Shown here piece after piece: positions 42,801-56,400 of a stretch of 64,000 nucleotides of DNA. Numbering within the stretch: the first letter of the stretch is position 1; the number at the start of each line of letters is the position of its first letter. The notes beneath the pieces are model-generated. The model was not told the DNA's origin. It ran no database searches and worked only from the letters and a program-made list of their open reading frames with translations. Source of the stretch: Colius striatus (Eukaryota; Chordata; Aves; Coliiformes; Coliidae); assembly GCF_028858725.1 (NCBI RefSeq), contig NC_084759.1, forward strand, positions 176,295,770-176,359,769, read 5' to 3'. A program made the position numbers and the translations under genes.

Positions 42801-42937
42801 ACACACCTGAACATTTTTTCCTGGCTAGTCTAAGCTTTCAGGAGATTCTGCATGTCTTTCCCAGAGATTGGTAGGTCTGGTAATGTTTGGTTCACAGGCA
42901 CTTTAATATTTCAGGAAGAGATGCTTTAAAGCTGTTT
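33846..42937. other. Intergenic DNA downstream of ZCRB1
   Basis: No coding exon, RNA gene or named repeat recognised. Open frames are short and without familiar protein features. Late poly(A) signals of ZCRB1 may extend to about 35.15 kb. Confidence 0.6.
35116..35150 (+). terminator. Candidate distal poly(A) site
   Basis: AATAAA (35116-35121) is followed within 15-30 nt by TTGTATGTCGTATGTGTGG, a good GU-rich downstream element. It would give a ZCRB1 3' UTR of about 1.8 kb. No coding sequence intervenes. Confidence 0.3.
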
Positions 42938-42955
42938 GGGGGGGGGGGGGGGGGG
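42938..42955 (+). repeat. Homopolymer of 18 G
   Basis: An unbroken run of 18 G followed by a G/T-rich stretch. It could form a G-quadruplex and is also a likely site of length error or polymorphism. Confidence 0.9.
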
Positions 42956-45900
42956 TTGGTTTGGGGTTTATATTTTGTTTTGGTTTTTTGATCTTCAAAG
43001 TTACTGTCTCACAAAACTAGACTGTCTTTTCCTTGGAGGCAAATTACAAGGTCTTCAAAGCTAATAACTGTCCTCTGTCTTTCAAAGCTATGTTGAAGCC
43101 TGGGGCCATAGACTCTATTTCCCCGCAGCCCACAACAAGCTCCATTGTGCCTCTAGCTGTGATGCTCCTCTAAGTATCAATAACCTCCCATCACTAGCAA
43201 GGTCAAATACTACATCTATAAAATACTTCAGTGTTCTTAGATTGAGGACAGGCCTGTCTTTGCCTGGGTTCATACTCCTTTACAGCAGCAGGACGATGCT
43301 GTAGTGAAGTGCAAGGGGGAGACATCCATTGCTGGTGCAGTATCTGCCAAAGCATTTTAAGGCTCTTTTAAGTTCAACCCCTTCAGTCTGTCAGCATGGA
43401 ATTTATCAGCATGTGGGGGAAAGAATGAGGAACAGGCTCTTGAGCACAAATAAGTGATAGAAATTAAAAAGGAGCTCTTTAAATGTATTCTTACACTTCA
43501 TTAATTTTTGTTAATTGTAAAGAGAGCCTTGGGTGGGATCAGGTAAAGTGGACGCAACTCCAAGCAATTTCCATTAGAAGCCAAGAGACAGTAAACCTAG
43601 GTGAGATGTTGGTCATGTTCATTACATTTCTTACCTAATTATGTGATACTATCAAGCCCTACTCACTGGAAACTGAACCACTTTCATTATGTACAGAGTC
43701 ATGGTGCTAAATAACAATGTGATTAAATGAGGAGACTCAATGCTCTAACAGTTTTGCAGCATTCCCCATATGTTTGCAGGGCAGTAAGATGAAAATTTCC
43801 AGGTCCTGCTTTGATAGATCGCAGCTTATAATTATAGGCACATTGCGTGGGAACATGGGCACACTGCTGGCTAGATTAGAGAAAGAGACAGACAAGATTG
43901 AAGCCTCCCTGTTATTTTTTTTTCCTCACTCTGTGTGCTAACATGTGTCTATTTTAGGAATTTTGATTATAACATTTTCATGCTTTTTCTTATAGCTCTG
44001 AAGATGTTGATGGTTCTGCTTTGTTTCACTTCTAATACATTCTTCTTTTGCTTGACCTTTATCTGTTTCCACCATATTGACTGTACTGTATTCCTTTTCT
44101 CCCTTTGCCACAATCTGAGCTTTCCACCCTTTCCAATGCTGTCTCCACCTCCCTCCACAGAGGCAGCACCTGCCATTATCACCTCTCCTTCACTTCTCTC
44201 TTCCCTGACAAGAGCGAGAAGCTCGATGACACATAGTTTCCTGCTTAAGAGGTGGCTGTTCATCACCAACTTGTATTTGTTTAATAACTCCCTTTAACAA
44301 TGGTGCTTTACAGTTTACTGTAGAAGATACAGAAAGTAAAATTAGGTGGTGGTTTACAGAGCAGTGAGGCAGGGCAGTGGGTCTGTCCTGGGATCCTGCA
44401 CTGTGCTAAGGGGTGTAATAGTGCAATGGGCTGAAGGGCTGTGGGTCATGCACTAGCAGAGCACTAAGCTGGACTTTTAAAAGCCTTGCACCCCATCAAA
44501 ATATTGCAGCTACATGATATTAAATACTCATTGGGTAGAAAGTCACTCCAAAAGGATAAGTGTTCCTAAAAGGGCTTAAGTATTTGCTGATGAGTCTTAT
44601 GATAAATCAGATCTTTTCTTTCTTGACTAGGGTTTTACTGGACCTCCCATATCTCTTCTCAGGTCTTTCCTTGGTCAGTTATTTGACCACTTATAACTGT
44701 TTTTCCTGAGAGCCAAAGTGATTCCTGAAAGTACCCATTCTCAGCCCTGCTCATCCTTTTCCTGCAGCTGGATCTCTGCAGCCTTTGGCTTTGACTTTGC
44801 CTTACACCCCAGGTCTCCATTGCCATGCTAGCCAGCAGTGGCTCTATTGCCCATGCAGAACCCATCAAAGGCCACTCATGAAAGCCCAGAGAAATGTCAT
44901 GTTTTCAGTCTTATCAGCTGTGATCCAAAGGAGATCCAGAGAGACTTGCTGAGGCTCTGGAGAGGAGTTACTGCGCAGCAAACCCTCACTGGCAAAGCAG
45001 ACAGAGATAAGGAATATGCCAGTGCTCTTGGCGTGTGCTAAACAAGAGGCATCAAAAGGATTTGGACTAGTGGAGTGTCTAAGAAGAGGCTTTGAAAGGG
45101 GCCTATAGAAAGTCTAAGAATACTAATATATGGTCCAGTGCCAGAGGATGTCTTGTTTGTAGCAGAATTAACTTGGCTGCAGATGGTTTGGGAATGTGGA
45201 TGCAGTTCCCAGGTTGCTGTGGGAGTTTCCAACAGGCCTTCTCCAACTGAGTCATGAGCTTTGGACTGGGCCCTCTTCATTTTTAAGCTCCTCCCATGAG
45301 GAATCTGGGTGTATCTGGATCCAATCTCAGCCCTTGTCAGTAATGAAGAGTTCAGGCTCCAGGTTTTGGCACAGACCCAGACCCTCTTTTACAAGAGGGA
45401 TCCCAAAACAGGAAGTCCCCAGGTTATTATACCCTCACAATACAAGTTCCCCTCCCCTCTTGAAACAGCTTAGACCAATAGCAACTGGAGTCTTGTTCCT
45501 TTGTCCATCTCCAGGTGGTTTCTGGTTTTAACTTAGAAGTCAGTTTCTGCTGCTTATCTCAGAAGTCCCAGCTTTATGCAGATTTAAAATCATTGTAACT
45601 TTTCTGCACTTGACACTTGGGTGTCAATATCCCAGTCTTATTGTTAACTTCAGGTAGGGAAGATTAGCTCCCTGTTCTTCTCATTTGTTTCATTGTCTAG
45701 CACCAGAGGACTCCTAGTGCTTTTTCACCCTGAAGTTTGTGGCCTCAGGCCTCAGCACACACATAGTTGCTTGGTTTCAGCAAGTTTTAATGCATCCTGG
45801 TTGTGCACAATTCTAATATTTTACAATCAAATTAGTTTAATTTCCAACACAAGTACAGCAAGGATTTGGTGGTAGAGCCCCAGGTCTTTCTTCTGTGGGA

Positions 45901-48900
45901 GCCACTTCCCCTCCTCTGAAGATGAGTATCCATCTACATTGATCAGAGATTTGTGAGAGAGCAGCAACAGGAGTCAGTAGATACAGAAGATTTCCTTAGT
46001 TCCCAGGTACCCTTGAGAAGGTCCCAGACTAACTGAGGCAGAAAATCAAAGAGGCAACCTCCTTTGAGGGTCCTTTGCCTCCTTTTCATGGCAAGTCTTG
46101 TTCTCTGGGCACCCTGCCAAGCAGCAGGATTTTCCAGCAGGCCTGTCCAGTCTTCTCAGTTATCCCACTCCCTGACCTTTGTGCAGCAGAGATGCTCTCT
46201 TCTCTGGCCCACCCCACCTCAGAAGCTTTGATCAAGACTGTTACATCCCCATCTCTTGGTGGTTGGGAGACCACTTCTAAACATTTTGCTTTTGCTTGCT
46301 GCCTCTCTCAAAACATTTCCCACTGGTCCATAGACACAATTTTTTAAAGTGATAGCAGACATGTTCACACATTTCACACATACCCAGAGCTGTTTGTTGA
46401 GATCAGAAAGCATTTTGTCAACGGATGGACCTAGAACATAGAAGCAGTCTAGCTGTCCATCCCTTGCCAGTTTTCAGTAATCGTATATATTTGACTTCAG
46501 TGATACTGGAAATAAGGTTACTGCTTTTTGAGGTGGGATTTTTTGGTGAAAATTAGGCATACTAAAGGACTTTTGTGACCAAGATGTTTTCTTGTGAATT
46601 ACTTCTTTTAGTTATATGTTTAATTCCACCCAGAACATAGTTTAATTACCTAACAGGTTTAATTATTTAGGTTTAGGTCTGATTGTTAACTCAAAAGCAA
46701 GAACTGCACAGTTTACTTCTTACAGAGCTACAAGTTCCTTTTGATGTCATAATAGAAAACTTATTCTTTTCCAAATATTAAGCTCAGTTGAGAATCAGCC
46801 AGGAGTCTTCAAGATGGATGCACATGCACCTAGACAATGCAGAAACAATAGTTGCCCACAGGAAGACCAATTGAAATGCTACTTCCCAAGTCATGTTGCT
46901 CTTATCCCTCGAACTCCTAGGAGAGAGGGAGACAGATGAAGAGATACTGCAGTTTCACCCACTTATCCTGCTCCATACCTGGTATTGCTCATGGCAACAG
47001 GAAATACAAGGGGGAAAATACTGAATATGCACTTCTAAGAGATGGATGCCCTGAAGCAACAGAAACACAAAGCAGCTCCCACAGGAGAAGAATAGGATTA
47101 ACGATCTTGATTGTTTTATAATGGACTCTGGTATGTTTTTCTTGTTATGAATCAAAAAAAGTCTATTTGCTACCAAAAAAAAGTTAAAATAAAATAGAGC
47201 CTACCTAGTGCTAAAATACAAGGGTGAGAAGTATAAATAACTTAAAAAGTGAGAGAATGAGTATGGAGAGAGTCCTGCTTGGATTCATGCAGGTAGGGTT
47301 TAAGGAAAAAAACCCCAAACCAAACACTTAATTGGAAGGAGTTTTTACATATGTATCTTGTTTATAAAGTGCATAAACTGTGACTCCGGCTCCAGTGAGG
47401 GGCAAGCCCATGAAAGCCTAACTAAAAAAGCCAAAGGAAGCAAGAAGTAGCTTATATCACCTGAAAATATTGTATTTTCCCTGGTAGGGAGATTGTGGTC
47501 AACATGTTCTTCTCAGAGACTGGTTCATGCTGCACTTAATCTGGTACAACTGTGGGCTGCCACCAAAATGGCAGTTTTCTGTCCCTGCTCCCACACACGT
47601 CCTTGTTCTCTTCCTTTCATCACACTGGGGGATTATGCAACTTCGGGGTGAATCAACTCCCCCGATCCAACAGAAAACAAACAGGTTTTTGGTGGAATAG
47701 TTTGCTTTGGGCTGACCCAAGAGAACTGAGCTGGAGGTAGATGGGGGATGGGGAAGAAAGGGACGAGTGTGTGGGGCAGTGACCTCTTTAACTCCATCAG
47801 ATTTATCCAGAGCCACATCTCTGACTGCAGTCTTGGGCGGCTTTAAAACTGGAAAAGCACACAGGGAGAGCTGTTCTCTATCAATATGCTGCTGGACCAA
47901 CAGCAAAGATCTGGGGGAGGAGGAAGTGACAATAAATGTGATGGAGGAGTCAGAATTCTGAGGGGTTGGAACACTAAAGCATATGGGATATTTGAAGAAT
48001 GGGAAACCACCATCTCAGCTCTTTTTGGAGAACAGAAGGAGCCGGACTTGTACATCTTCCATAACCTAGGGACTGAGGAGAGTTTTTACTGAGAAAAATA
48101 TAATCTCACTGAGCTTCAACCAAAAAATTTTGGGGTTTTATTATTATTATTTGCTGCTGTTGTGATATTTGCTGCTGATCACAATCTAGCAGATGATGTG
48201 TTATGAAAGGTGGAGGCAGCATAAAATGCCTTGCTGAATAATTGATCACCACCCCTCCAGGCTACGTCCATGGATGAATGCATATGCCAGTTACGATGAC
48301 AGTGTCCCCAGTTAATGCTCTTAATTGACAAACACTTGATCTGAATTAAAATAGTATCTTTAAAGATATCTTATTGATGTAAGAAGGGTTATCATATTTT
48401 ACAGTGTTTCTTTTATGGTTGTGTTTTTCTGATTAAATCCAGGCACCTTTTGGCCCTGTTATTGTGTGGACATTTAGAAATGGATGTATTAAAAAAAAAA
48501 AACAGTGTAAATCTTGATCACACTAAATCAATGAGAAACCTCTCCACTGTACTTTTCCATCCAATGTGTGTTGTTGCCAAAATGTTATAATTCCCTCATT
48601 TTCTTAATAGGAATTAGGGGACAAAATAAAAGCCATTATATTGATTTCCTGTGTCTCATCCACAAAGGTATCACAAATCAATAGGGAGATAGAGGACTAG
48701 AAATCAAGGCTGCTGAACTCAATATATGGCAGAGATTTCCCACCTTTAAGCCCATTCTACAGATTTCTTGGCCGTTCAGAAGAACCACAAGAGGATATTA
48801 AATTTCACTTGAAAATATCTCTGATTCATAAACATCTAAATTCTTTATTGTAGCTGATATTATACCCATATTATCTTCTTTAGTTTACTTCTGACTGTAG

Positions 48901-50313
48901 AAGCAATAAAGAAAAAAGAAGGAAAAAACAAAAATCAAAGGAATTAAGAGAGCTGGAAAAAAAAGGCAGCATTAGTAGCAAATGATGTCACTGTACGTGA
49001 GCTCTCCTTTCAGCTTCCTGCCTCATCCCAGCTTCCTCATGCACAAGGTCTGGCTCTTAGAGGCCTTAGGCTGTTCTCTTGCCTATTTGCCTTTGGGAGG
49101 ATTAATGGTTATTTGGAAGCAGCTGCCTGGATTTTCCCCCCATGTGGCTGTTCACACGGTCACATCTGAACTCGGTCATATTTGGTTTACATTTGCTGTG
49201 ATAAGCTCATTTACCATTTCCTATATGAATTGTTTAACATGACCTTATAAGACCAAAGTTGACATGAACTGCAAACGAAGATAAGAAAAAATCAGATCTC
49301 ATCGTTAATAATTTTATTTTTCCATCTTTTCCAAGGCATTTTTACTTTTCTTTCAGGTGAGAACCTGGTCCCAAGTATATACAGGTGTGTCTACACACAT
49401 CATGCATATGGCATGTAACCCTCTACATTAAAGGAATATTAATTGGGATATAAGGTCCAAGGTGAAGCTTTTGAATGTTAGAAAGTAGCAACTTTAAGTT
49501 CCCTTTATTACTCTTTTTCATCTGTATTCTGCACTGAACCAGACAGAGATCCCATGGAGAAACTATACGTGCTGGTACTGCATAACACACTGTGCGCAGG
49601 GGACTAAGTCAAGGTCGTGTAGTCAGCTGGCATCTTCTAACTTTTGAGTAGCTGACTTAGCTGTCCACATAACTTTCTTTTTAGCTCCCTTGCTTCTTTT
49701 TAACAGAAAAAGAGTCTCAAGTTCATTTTAAAGAAGAGGATATAATCATGTTATGTGTGTTTCAGGCTATGGTCAGATGCCCTTTTCCGTATCTGGCTAT
49801 GCTGAGGTGAAGAGTTATCCTCCTTGCAGTTCATAGTCACCCACCCCTTCCTCAGAAAAAATCCTGTGCCCTGGTACCCACCACCTGAATTGCCATCTGC
49901 CTCTGAGGTCAAAATGAAATCACTCCAGGTCAAACAAGGTGAGCTCACGTGCCCCATTTGGACTGAAATGGTTAGGGGAAAGTCACAGGTCCCTGGGTGA
50001 AAGTTTGTAAGTCTCTCAGTGGACCCGAAGAAACAGTACCTGAGAGTGGTGCCTCCTGAGAGAGAAGGCTGTGAGTGTGCCAGTGCACTGTGTGCACGGA
50101 GGCATTAGCACAGTGCTCTTCTGCCTACAGCTGAGAAGCCCAGATAAGAAAAGGACGGTGGCCATTTTTTATAGTTGTGTTCTCTGCTAAAGCCGTGTCA
50201 ATGTTTCTGTGACAGAGGAAAGGCGTTTCCCCTGGAAATTATCACAAACTACATGAACTGTGCACCTTCTCAGATAAAGAGAATGGTTTGTCAAGGCAAG
50301 AAAGGACAAAGCC
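42956..50313. other. Intergenic DNA
   Basis: No supported gene. At 48.25-48.50 kb there is an AT-rich stretch with several TTAAT/ATTAA motifs that might be a conserved non-coding element, but this cannot be judged from one genome. Confidence 0.55.
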
Positions 50314-50422
50314 CTGAGCAACCCAGTTTGACTTCAAAAACAACCCTGTTTTGAGCAGGAGATTGGACTAGAGACTTTCTGAGATCCCTTTCAACCTGAA
50401 TGATCCTGTGATCCAATGATTT
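50314..50422 (+). repeat. CR1 LINE, short old 3' fragment
   Basis: GAGATTGGACTAGAGACTTT and CCTTTCAACCTGAATGATCC followed by TGTGATCCAATGAT match a decayed CR1 3' end with its terminal short repeats. Confidence 0.8.
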
Positions 50423-53400
50423 TTTTAAAGTGTTAAATAACCAGCTACAGGTTTGCAGCCACTAGTGCCATAACCCAAACACAAATGCTGAGCACTTTGG
50501 AGAGCTGCAGGAAGAGTCCTCATTACAGCTGAGACAATTGGATGCCCGCTGCCCCCAGAAAGATAGTTCCCACTCTGCCAGTCTTTCTGCTTTCTTGTAA
50601 CTGTTCACATGATGCTACAGTTCGTTGGATCTTCTGGCTGAGCTGGCAGAGAACTGGTCTAGTGAGGTGACCTATCTCACTCACAGGCAGACAGTGCCAG
50701 AGGCAAGAAAAATGGGAAAAGGTGGAGCCACATGGCCAGGATTAACCTTGGGAAATCAGGGCCTCAGTTTCTCATGTCATCAAGCGGTGAAATAGTACAG
50801 TTTTAATCTGGTAAGTTAATGTAGATGTGTCTAGTCAATGTCTGGGTGAGTTCTCTCATTATCATGTTTAATTATTTAATATTAGATATGATCCTTCAGT
50901 ACTGTGACTCTGTGATGTAAGCTCGTCTCTGTGCTTCTGTCTTGCAATGTACAGGGCAAAGGTTCAGATGGTGAGTGCCGGGAATCAAGTCCTGTGTCTG
51001 TGAAGTACCGCTTAGATGTCTGCCATTAATTAAGTGATAATCTACAAAGAGCTTTTTGCTTCCCAGTAAGTTGCCTGTTTGGAGGCTTTTCTGTCTTTTG
51101 ATCACAGGTCAGATTCATGTCCTTTTTGACATTAGGACAATTCCTTTCTTTGAGTGATTTTCAGTGTAACCTCCAATGCTGTCTTATTGCTCGGGATACC
51201 TGTTTTTATATTGCTGGCTTGTGATGTGTGCAATGAAGCCTGACTGACGGCAGCCTGGAAGGAATGGTCCAGCTCCCTCCTCCTTGCCTCTGGTTACTGG
51301 CTCCTGCTGCTTCCAATCCAACAGCTGTGGGCTGAGCTGGAGGAGCTCACAGATCACAGCATAGAAAATGAACTCTGCAGAAAACAGCAGAGCAGTTAGA
51401 GTCAGCCTGGCGAGCTGATCTGACTCCCCATGTCCCACTCTGTCCCTGTGGCGGCCAAGGCAGGCAAGAGGCAGAGACAACCCCTCAGCAGAGAAGGGGA
51501 GTGCTCCCTTGGGGCACAGCCTACCATTAGCTGCTATAGAGTGATAAGGAAACTGCAAGATCAGTCTCCTTTTGCTCCTCAGATGTATTTGCATTAAAAT
51601 TTGTCTGCAGGTGATTTTACATGTTAAAAAGTTGCAGGAGCAATTCCCCATGAAGCTGCAGAACCAGTGAAAGACAATCTACAGTATTTTTTTTCTTGAA
51701 CAAATGTAGCAGAAAAGAATGATTATATAAAGATCATTATTTTTTCTGGCATTGAACAAGAAGGAGCCAGAGAGTATTTTCTATTTCACCAGTTAAATAT
51801 TTACAATAGTAAAGCAAAGTGGTTGGTTTGGGGGGATTTTGGGGGGTTTTTTTTTGGCTTTCAGCAACAAATGCAAAACCGTGCAGTGATTAGCTTTGCA
51901 TGAAGTCAGTGTGAAAGAAAAACAGTATTTTTAAGAAGCTGTCAGTGGCTTATCTCACAGCTGGCACCTATTAATACAGTGAGTAATTCCTGCAAACCCA
52001 GATAGGCTCTAGAATTAACACTATCCATTAAGAAAGACCATGGAGTGCTATAATTATGTCAGAATACTTTGTCTGGCAATAAACAATTCATCCTTAATGT
52101 TGTATTCACACCCATTAACACAGGTTATTAAACAGAAAGGCTGTAAATGTATTTCTTTTTAATACAACTTAGTCCATACATGGTTTAACATCATCCAGAA
52201 AAATAACAATTTTTTAGTTAATTCCACATCAGCAATTTTTGTGGGAACTAGCCCATTTGACATTGTACTTTTTTCTAGTAACATTCCCGTGTTAATGTGT
52301 GCTTTCACACAGCCTCCTCAGACTGCTCAGGAGTGCCACAATTACTTCAGACTCAGCAGTGCAGCAATAAATTACAAATTGTCTTCTAGCCTGTTTTTGC
52401 ACACCCACAGAAAACTTCTTCCCTGTGGTTGTTCTCAAAAGACTTGAGATTCCATCTGCTTATTTTATTTCCTAGGTAGAAAAGAAAGGGGAAAAAACCA
52501 CCAAACAAGATAAAACTGAGAAGTCTGCATCCATTTAAACCTCTTCAAAATCCAAAGTGAATGCTTGGATTTAAGTTTAGTCACTGAAGATTTACAGCAA
52601 GAGACAAGAACTGAAAATCTTAGTCTAAGACTGTTAGGAACACATGTAAACAACCTGGAAGGGGATTTAAACAAGAAAGAACTTGCACCCACTGTTTATT
52701 TCAGTGTAAACACATAATGCTATCTTGAAATAATGTCTGTGAATCAATTCAAGCAGTAAATTTGACCATGTTAAGTACCAGAAAAGCTTTAAGAACTTTT
52801 CTAACTTAGCTCATTTGCTAAAAGCACCAAGACGCTGCAGCAACTGCAAGTTACTGGACATATAAAAGCTAGGAGCAATACCTTTTTCTGAAAACACACT
52901 TTAATCTTTCTATGGGAACCTCAATGCAAACATTTGCAGAGGTTATTGGTATCTTGGAGTGACACATCTGGGCTTTCCAGATGAAGAATGTGGGTTTTTT
53001 CCCTGATAACTGACAGAATTATCCCAATAAACCTGAAAAACATGGTGTATCAATAGTTTTTAACAAATGCTCTGGTCCTTTCTATCTCAATTTGATTTCA
53101 AACACAAAGAAAGTGACTGTTCAGTCACATTTACCTGTGCAAAATATTTCTTGTGCAATAGAAAAAAACCTCAAACAATTACTACATAGTTTGTTACAAT
53201 CTCTATATGGTTCAGTTGCTTCTTAAAATAGATGTCTATCTAATAAAGTGACTTAGTAGCTGATAGTCTTTCCAAGAAAATTTAAAAAACCTCTATGCTG
53301 GTTTGCTTTGTGTATGACATTTCTTGACTTTTGGAAGGCTCCTGGCATCAGAATATGACCCCTCTTCCTCACCAATTAAAAATGAAATAAACCAGCAGAC

Positions 53401-56400
53401 AACAAAAGAAAAAATCACCCAGACCATTTTCTGGAACTATCTCTTCCTTTTTTAACTCCCTGGCTTTCCCACTGTCCAGGTACAGCTGCAGCACACTCAT
53501 ATTATCACTGATGTTCCCGCTGTTCATCTTTCTACGGGTAACTTTAGCTTTACAATACTTCCCATCTTTGATAGCACTGGAAACAGACATTTCAAGGTTG
53601 CTTCTGAACATGGAGTTTTTGTATAGCAACACCATTCATCAGCACATCTAAGACACTATGATTGGACTGGCCAGAAATAATTCCTCCAGGTTCTTTACTG
53701 AGGACTTCAAACTAAAGTGGCAGCACGCTGTGAGAGATCATCCTGACTATGCCTACTATGCCAACTCTTTCTATACCTTCTGAATATCAGAGAAAGCTTA
53801 TATAATCCATAATATCATCACCACAGGTGATATGGGTTTTTTTGGTTTTTTGGTTCCATTTCCAGAGCTTGAATGTACTGTAAGGAACATAGAGTACTGG
53901 TGTGTTTGTGGTATGTGTCTCCTTATAGAGATCTGACTGAATTGTTCAATACTCAAAACTTCTTTGCTTTGTACACATCAAAGGCTCAAGATCCTTTCAA
54001 ATGCATCATCTAGGGTATGGATTTCATAGGATGCGTCACTGATGCTTTGGCTACAACACTTTTTCTGACAATTCACACATAAAATTTTTCAATTAATTTT
54101 TAACTTGAAAATGAAAACAACAGAAAACCCCCCAAACCCCAGTCACTTTAGAAATTTGCCGTTTGCCCTTTTTTTACCCTACACCTCTGTGCAATAACTC
54201 GAAAACACAGGAGCATTCAAACTTTCTGTGGAGGTAAAGCTCCTGAAATCTCCTCACATGTAAGCTTTGGCTGAAGGACACACATTGACAGTATGTTATT
54301 AACAACCAATATGGGCACTGCTGTAGACGATCAGCAGGTACAGATCCATACCTTGATGTATAGCCCTGGTGATAACAAAGCCAAGCATTGCCATTCCTTG
54401 CTTCCTGATTTGCACGGTTCAGTTTAATTGGGCAAAATCAGTCGGGGACACTGGCCTCATCTGTTAATATCTCTCTCTGACCGCACACGATTGCCACCCA
54501 GTCCCCAGTGCTACTCCTGGAAAAGATCTCTGTGCCTGACTGATAGTCAATTAATGATCAGGCTTATAAGGTCTCCTTGGCTAGTGTTAGTTCCCCCAGA
54601 GATGCAAAGCAGACGTAGACCTGGCCTAGCAACCAAGTGCCTACTGATGAATGTCTCAAAATTTCAGGTGTGTTTTTTTAGGTGAGATTCCTCGTATATA
54701 TTTCTAAGTTTTGGCAGGTATTGTGCTACCATTCTTTTGTCTTCCTATTGGGTTTCTTCCTGTGTTTTCTTTTTAAATGTTCACATGTAAAAAGCTTTTA
54801 AAGTTCTCAAAGGTTAATGGTAAATTGGAGTCGAAATTGAGAATATATATCGCTAAGTTAACTGAAAGTACTTCCAGAAAAGAGATGAACTGCATCTAGT
54901 GATGCCTACTCACTCTGGAATCCAGATCCTGTTTTTTACAGATTTGGTCATATCTGGAACAGATGAATTGAATGTCAGGTCCTGATGGACACTACCATAA
55001 ACAGACTAAAAGTAAATACATATTCTTGCACTGAAGTCTGATAGCTATTTTTCTTTTGTAGGTTGATCTCTCAAGCATAAGAATACTTTGAAATATAAAT
55101 TGAACAGTCTGTTTTATTTTGTGTGCTAGTTTATCCTTTGATCTATGGATTACAGTGCTTGTTAAGAGGTACAAATCTGCTGCATACCCAGGCACAGAGA
55201 GAAAAACTCTTAGGTTGCATTAGTCTTTTTTATTGGTGTTGATAAAGCAGACAGTTTGCTGTCAATTACAAAGTGTTTAGTTCACCTAACTCTATATTCA
55301 GACTACCAATTAGTTGTGTATATCAAGGCAATCTGATGATTGAAGACTTCTATCTGTCCCTCTCTTGCCCCAGTCAGGCCAAGTAAAAAAATCCTAGTGG
55401 TTGGTCCATTACCAGAATGATAAATTGAACTTCAAATTATGTCATATTGCTCTTTGAAGCTGTATTATCTTTTGATTGCTACAGCACCTAAAATCAAAAT
55501 TGGAAGGGTAATACTTATTGTGGTACCCAAGCAACTCTATAGCTTCAAAGGTTATAGATTAAGTAGATTTGTTTTGAAGATTAGCCTATTGATAATGCTG
55601 GCATTAATGAAAATAATACCCTTTAGCCATATAACGGGGTTTCTTTCAGGCCTAGTCTGCCTGTCAGTCCTCATATCTAAAAGGAAGGTTTCAAACATTA
55701 AATATTCTCTTTACATCATTTACTATTACCACTGCTGTCTTGACTGTTTGTTTTTGAAGCATTCCACATTTACCCTCCCTTGCAAGAGTGCTGCAGTGCC
55801 CTTTATTGTTTTAGACTAATCCAAAGAGCTCGCTCAATGTACTTGAGTGTTCTGCTCTGTCAGAATGATATCTTATCCTGGCAAATGTCCAGCTGGTATT
55901 TCATTTAAATTTAAACAACAGAAACCATTATGATTCTGAACTCACTTCACTCAATTCTTATCATGCAAATCCACGTTTGTACCCCAGTGCAAGCACAGGA
56001 CCTTCCCACGGCACTGTTTGAAAATAAGGGATAGTTAGCTTTTGGACATGCCATCAAATAATAAACTGTAATCTATTTTAAAGCTACAACTTGAATAAAG
56101 CTTAGTTTGGCAGACGAGAGAGATTGTGATTCATGCTTTAATTTTATCTGTCAGGTGCCATTGCAGTGTTATTCTGGCAAGCATCCCAGGCAAGCCCCTA
56201 AGAAGACAGAACATAGGTCTTAGAATACGTGCACTTTTTAGGCTTTAAAGCTCTATGACCTCTCTTGCCTTTGACCTCCTGAGAATACCACACGAACACA
56301 ATCAATCATTTCCTGACACTGTCTTGTTGAGGTGCTTTTTCCCGATGTCTACTATACAGTTTGTTATCTTCTAGTTGCACAGGGACGGATTCTTATCTGG

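Noticed and set aside
43935..44297. Plus-strand hydrophobic open frame of 120 codons
   Set aside because: Hydrophobicity comes from T-rich DNA. No start context or homology.
51184..51651. Minus-strand open frame of 155 codons in intergenic DNA
   Set aside because: No domain, no splice context and no recognised family. It falls in a locally GC-richer patch. It could be revisited if transcripts or conservation appear.
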